From Sulfurivermis sp040755915 (GTDB taxonomy: Bacteria > Pseudomonadota > Gammaproteobacteria > Thiohalomonadales > Thiohalomonadaceae): a DNA stretch of 64,000 nucleotides. Location of the stretch: contig JBFLWM010000004.1 in the NCBI GenBank assembly GCA_040755915.1, forward strand, positions 101,175-165,174. Reading direction: 5' to 3'. This document shows, piece after piece, positions 60,980-64,000 of the stretch. Within the stretch, counting starts at the first letter, position 1; each line of letters opens with the position of its first letter. The notes under the pieces are model-generated. The model was not told the DNA's origin and did not search any database. It saw nothing but the letters and a program-made list of their open reading frames with translations. The position numbers and the translations under genes were made by a program.

Positions 60980-61558
60980 ATGAATCACGCTCTCACGGCA
61001 TTGCGGAACTTCTGGTTTCCAGGCGCCCGGCCGGAATGGACGCCCGCGCACAGGCGTTTTTCCTACATCGCATTTGCGACGGTTGTGTTGTTCGGATTGA
61101 TAATCCCAGAGGACATTGTTGTCGCCAACTCATGGGCACAAAAGTTTACCGACTTCATGGCCAAGATCATTCCGCAGATCGACAACGTCTCACGCGTCAA
61201 TCTGCATTCGGATACCAATCGCTTTCTGTACTCGGCGCTCTGGGCCGTTTCTCCGCTCTTCCTGCCGCTGGTCATTAAGGAGCAATTGAATCTTATTGAA
61301 GTTGTGGACGTTGAGAAGAAGAGGGAGATTGATTGGTCATTGCATTTGTTGCGTATATTTTTGCTGTTGTTGGTTTCCGTATTTTCTCTGTTTTGGATGT
61401 CATACAGGCCAACGTTTTATGTCTCTCATTTTATGTTTGTTAACCCCATTGGTCGGCCAATTGGCGCGTTTCTGTTAGTCTACGGTGCTGTGCTCCCGGC
61501 AACATATGTCACAGCTCTCATCCTGTCCATAAAGCGTGGTACATACCCCGGGAAGTAA
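60980..61558 (+). CDS. Four-helix membrane protein of unknown family
   Basis: A 192-residue protein with hydrophobic segments at about 27-45 (RRFSYIAFATVVLFGLIIPE), 84-100 (FLYSALWAVSPLFLPLVI), 120-142 (LLRIFLLLLVSVFSLFWMSY) and 160-184 (FLLVYGAVLPATYVTALILS). No family recognised. The gene is AT-richer than its neighbours. It lies 232 bases downstream of the giant RTX gene on the same strand; the gap shows no promoter, terminator or gene that I can support. It could be an immunity or accessory protein of the RTX system, or unrelated. Confidence 0.7.
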   Translation: MNHALTALRNFWFPGARPEWTPAHRRFSYIAFATVVLFGLIIPEDIVVANSWAQKFTDFMAKIIPQIDNVSRVNLHSDTNRFLYSALWAVSPLFLPLVIKEQLNLIEVVDVEKKREIDWSLHLLRIFLLLLVSVFSLFWMSYRPTFYVSHFMFVNPIGRPIGAFLLVYGAVLPATYVTALILSIKRGTYPGK

Positions 61559-61684
61559 GCCGCATCAGCAGGGCGGTGGATGATGGTTGTTGCGAACGCG
61601 GCTTCTTGGGGAACGGGTCAATCCATGTCACGCAGTTCGGATGTTTCGGGCGAGAGACATCGATTGTTGTGGTGACCGTTCGAA

Positions 61685-62662
61685 CTACTGCACCAGTTGC
61701 GCCACGATCTCCGGTGCCAGGAACAGCAACGGATCGACGCGGGCGTCGTTGAGGCTGACGCTCCAGTGCAGGTGCGGGCCGGTGACGCGGCCGGTGGCGC
61801 CGACGGTACCGAGGGGCTGGCCGGCTTCGACGAGGTCCCCGGTTTGCACGGCGATGTTGTCCATGTGGCAGTACATGGTGATGAGACCCTGGCCGTGGTC
61901 GAGGTATACCGTGTTGCCGTTGTAGTAGAGGTCGCCGGTGGCGATGACGCGGCCGGCGGCGGGGGCGCGGATCGGTGTGCCGGTGGGGGCGGCGAGGTCG
62001 ATGCCGCTGTGTGGATTGCGTGCCTCGCCGTTGAAGAAACGGCGCAGGCCGAAGGGACTGCTGTAGCGGCCCTCCACCGGCAGGATGAAGCGGGTGGTGA
62101 CGGCGTTTGCCGGCTGGAAGGTGCGGTAGGCCTCGGCGCCGAGCTGCAGGTCGCGGGCGATGCGCCTTTGATCTTCCGGGCTGGGATTGACCATGCGCGG
62201 CGGCACCTTGAGATGCTGTTCTTCGTAGCGCTTGGCGCTGACGGTGAAGGTGACACTGCGGTCCTTCGCTCCCTGCGGCTGCACGCGCAGGGTGTGGCGG
62301 CCGGGCCTGGCGCTGAGGGGGATGCCGACGACGGCCTGCCAGTGCCCGCCATCCTGCAACACCATGACCCGCTTGCCCAGGTAATAGACCTGTGGCGCAT
62401 TGTTGTGTTCGCCCAGCGCGACGATGGCGATTCCGCCGGGAACGGCGGCGCTCTGCGGCAGGGCGAAGGCGGCGTTGGCGCACAACAACAGAATGCACGC
62501 CTGTAGGAGCCGAGTTCCCGCAGCGAACAGTGCCAAGGGGGTGTTTCTTCGCCCACGGAGTGGGCTCCTATGGAAGGCATCGCGAATGCGATTCGCTCCT
62601 ACAACGGCGCTTCGTAGGAGCGAATCGTATTCGCGATGAATTGCTTCGATAACGCGGTTCAT
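61685..62662 (-). CDS. M23 family metallopeptidase (LytM-like)
   Basis: A 325-residue exported endopeptidase, likely acting on peptidoglycan cross-bridges. Metal-site motifs are HSGIDLAAPTGTPIRAPAAG (HxxxD, near 62000) and HLHWSV (near 61768), with YCHMDN between. An Ig-like N-terminal domain precedes them. The start is uncertain: ATG 62662 overlaps the xseA stop (ATGA) but the first 40 codons then run through REP elements before the signal-type hydrophobic segment (LLQACILLLCANAAFA); a TTG at 62536 would begin right at that segment. Function is probably cell-wall remodelling. Confidence 0.85.
   Translation of the reverse strand: MNRVIEAIHREYDSLLRSAVVGANRIRDAFHRSPLRGRRNTPLALFAAGTRLLQACILLLCANAAFALPQSAAVPGGIAIVALGEHNNAPQVYYLGKRVMVLQDGGHWQAVVGIPLSARPGRHTLRVQPQGAKDRSVTFTVSAKRYEEQHLKVPPRMVNPSPEDQRRIARDLQLGAEAYRTFQPANAVTTRFILPVEGRYSSPFGLRRFFNGEARNPHSGIDLAAPTGTPIRAPAAGRVIATGDLYYNGNTVYLDHGQGLITMYCHMDNIAVQTGDLVEAGQPLGTVGATGRVTGPHLHWSVSLNDARVDPLLFLAPEIVAQLVQ
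62503..62571 (-). repeat. GTAGGAGCCCACTC-type REP-like sequences
   Basis: Plus strand GTAGGAGCCGAGTTCCCG at 62503-62520 and the inverted unit TAGGAGCCCACTCCGTGGGC (minus strand, about 62551-62571) flank the possible signal-peptide start of the M23 gene. They share the GTAGGAGC core with the other REP elements. Confidence 0.65.
62579..62637 (+). repeat. Paired inverted REP elements (BIME-like)
   Basis: An inverted unit (62579-62602, ending ATTCGCTCCTAC) and a direct unit (62614-62637, GTAGGAGCGAATCGTATTCG then CGAT) are separated by 11 bases. The direct unit is identical to 41660-41683. They lie just inside the 5' end of the M23 reading frame. Confidence 0.85.
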
Positions 62663-64000
62663 TCTTCCACTCCTTCCACCCGGCACAGCAGGCGGCCCTG
62701 GCCGAGGCGGGCCTGCACCTGGGCGCCTGGTGCAGTCTGCGCGGCGGCGCGCAGCACGCTGCCGTCGGCGCTGGTGACGATGGCGTAGCCGCGGCCCAGC
62801 GTCGCCAGCGGGCTGACGGCGTCGAGGGTGTGCGCGGCCTGGGCCAGGCGGCGGTTCAGTCGTTCCAGGTGTTGCGCGGCGGCGCTGCGCAGGCGGCGCT
62901 GCAGCTCCTCCCGCCGCGTCTGCAGGGCCTGTACGCGATACAGCGGGGTGTGGCGTTCCAGCCGCGCGTGCAGCGCGGCGAGGCGGGAACCGGCGTGCCG
63001 CAGCAGGTGCTGGCTGGCGCGGCCCAGGCGTTGTTCCATCTCGTCCAGGCGCTGGGCGATCTCCTGCAAACGGCGGCCGGGATGTTTGAGGCGTTTCTGC
63101 AGCGTGTCCAGTTGCTCACGTTTGTGGCGCATCTGGCGCTGGAAGCTGCGCGCCAGGCGGATGCGTTGTTGCAGCAGCTGCGTGCGCATCTCCTCGCGGT
63201 CGGGACTGAGCAGTTCCGCCGCGGCGGACGGCGTCGGTGCGCGCATGTCGGCGACGAAGTCGGCGATGGTGAAATCGATTTCGTGGCCGACGGCGCTGAC
63301 GATGGGGAGGGGCGAGGCGTGGATGGCGCGTGCCACCACCTCTTCGTTGAAGGCCCACAGGTCTTCCAGCGAGCCGCCGCCGCGGCCGACGATGAGCACG
63401 TCGCATTCGGCGCGCTCGCCGGCGCGACGGATGGCGGCGGCGATCTGTTCGCCGGCGCCGCTGCCCTGTACCGGCACCGGATAGATCACCACCGGGATGG
63501 CCGGGAAGCGCCGTGCCAGCACGGTGAGGATGTCGCGAATGGCGGCACCGGTGGGCGAGGTCACCACGCCGATGCGGCGCGGCAGGCGCGGCAACGGCCG
63601 CTTGCGTGCTGTATCGAACAGTCCTTCGTTCTGCAGGCGCAGCTTGAGCATTTCGAAGGCGCGCTGCAGGGCACCGGAGCCGGCCTCTTCCATGTGCTCG
63701 GCGATGAGCTGGAATTCGCCGCGCCCTTCGTAGAGCGAGATGCGGGCGCGGATCAGGACGTGCATCCCGTCCTGCGGCTTGAAGCGCAGCAGCTGGTTGC
63801 GCTGGCGGAACATGGCGCAGCGCACCTGGGCGGCGCTGTCCTTGAGGGAGAAGTACCAGTGGCCGGAGGCGGGGCGGGCGAGGTTGGAGATTTCACCCTC
63901 CACCCACAGCAGGGGGAAGCTGCCTTCCAGCACGGCGCGCGCCTCGGCGTTCAGGCGCGAAACGGTGTAGATGTCGCGATTCGGGGTGTCGGCGGGGGGG
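62659..64000 (-). CDS. xseA: Exodeoxyribonuclease VII large subunit (5' end outside window)
   Basis: The large subunit of the single-strand exonuclease VII. The visible part begins within the OB-fold: upstream of the possible GTG at 63933 the frame remains open to the edge and reads NRDIYTVSRLNAEARAVLEG, the family N-terminus, so the gene is cut by the window. GEISNLARPASGHWYFSLKD, RIGVVTSPTGAAIRDILTVL, VGRGGGSLEDLWAFNEE and VGHEIDFTIADFVADMRAPTPSAAAEL are signatures. A long coiled coil (about residues 245-370 of the visible part) and the final domain SPLATLGRGYAIV follow. It probably shares a transcript with the M23 gene. Confidence 0.95.
   Translation of the reverse strand, partial: PPADTPNRDIYTVSRLNAEARAVLEGSFPLLWVEGEISNLARPASGHWYFSLKDSAAQVRCAMFRQRNQLLRFKPQDGMHVLIRARISLYEGRGEFQLIAEHMEEAGSGALQRAFEMLKLRLQNEGLFDTARKRPLPRLPRRIGVVTSPTGAAIRDILTVLARRFPAIPVVIYPVPVQGSGAGEQIAAAIRRAGERAECDVLIVGRGGGSLEDLWAFNEEVVARAIHASPLPIVSAVGHEIDFTIADFVADMRAPTPSAAAELLSPDREEMRTQLLQQRIRLARSFQRQMRHKREQLDTLQKRLKHPGRRLQEIAQRLDEMEQRLGRASQHLLRHAGSRLAALHARLERHTPLYRVQALQTRREELQRRLRSAAAQHLERLNRRLAQAAHTLDAVSPLATLGRGYAIVTSADGSVLRAAAQTAPGAQVQARLGQGRLLCRVEGVEE

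Overview
The window is GC-rich, densely coded chromosomal DNA from a gammaproteobacterium. The main evidence is two runs of conserved gene order: an iscR-iscS-iscU-iscA-hscB-hscA-fdx-iscX cluster, and rlmN-pilW-rodZ-ispG-hisS-yfgM-bamB-der. Rnk, SuhB, TrmJ and a queA-tgt-yajC-secD-secF block agree with this. A class II (B12-dependent) ribonucleotide reductase, an outer-membrane cytochrome-porin and an SHP/DHC cytochrome set suggest an environmental, possibly chemolithotrophic lineage (Chromatiales-like). That placement is inference.

Layout. 1-5869: SpoIIM/DUF95, DUF4129, DUF4350, MoxR ATPase and DUF58, one tight membrane-linked cluster. 5900-7431: two small membrane proteins, a cold-shock protein with a clear terminator, and a ferritin-like protein. 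7465-11263 (minus): one six-gene operon of cytochrome b561, SHP-like cytochrome (DUF1924), diheme cytochrome c, PepSY protein, OmpR-type regulator and sensor kinase; a PmrA/QseB-type direct repeat lies upstream of its first gene. 11397-15930 (minus): a Cyc2-like fused cytochrome-porin and a large NMT1-PAS-GGDEF protein. 16036-16122: tRNA-Leu(CAA). 16193-22042: queA, tgt, an unusual YajC-like/zinc-ribbon gene, yajC, secD, secF. 22177-24510: rnk, suhB, trmJ. 24728-32571: cysE and the isc cluster, which has an extra cysteine desulfurase. 32717-41658: ndk and the rlmN-to-der block. 41724-44920: a methyltransferase, nrdJ and a Sel1-repeat protein.

45063-61558 is the accessory region and the most interesting part. 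A perfect FNR-type box precedes a type I secretion ATPase and membrane-fusion protein. They are followed by a decayed fragment of an RTX gene, a signal-peptide protein of unknown family, and a 3525-residue giant RTX protein. The N-terminus of the giant protein aligns with T4 lysozyme and keeps the Glu/Asp/Thr catalytic set. A LysM module, two RTX arrays and eight related beta-sandwich-like repeats follow. A four-helix membrane protein of unknown family lies downstream. The arrangement suggests a secreted or surface-held muramidase with its own exporter and possible immunity or accessory proteins. 61685-64000 (minus) holds an M23 peptidase and the 5'-truncated xseA.

Several families of short repeats occupy intergenic spaces: REP-like GTAGGAGC elements, CAAGTGACAAGTT-type elements, CCGCGAATGAACGC-type inverted repeats, and a GAATTCAA-type one. 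Some have entered coding sequence, at the C-terminus of QueA and the N-terminus of the M23 protein.
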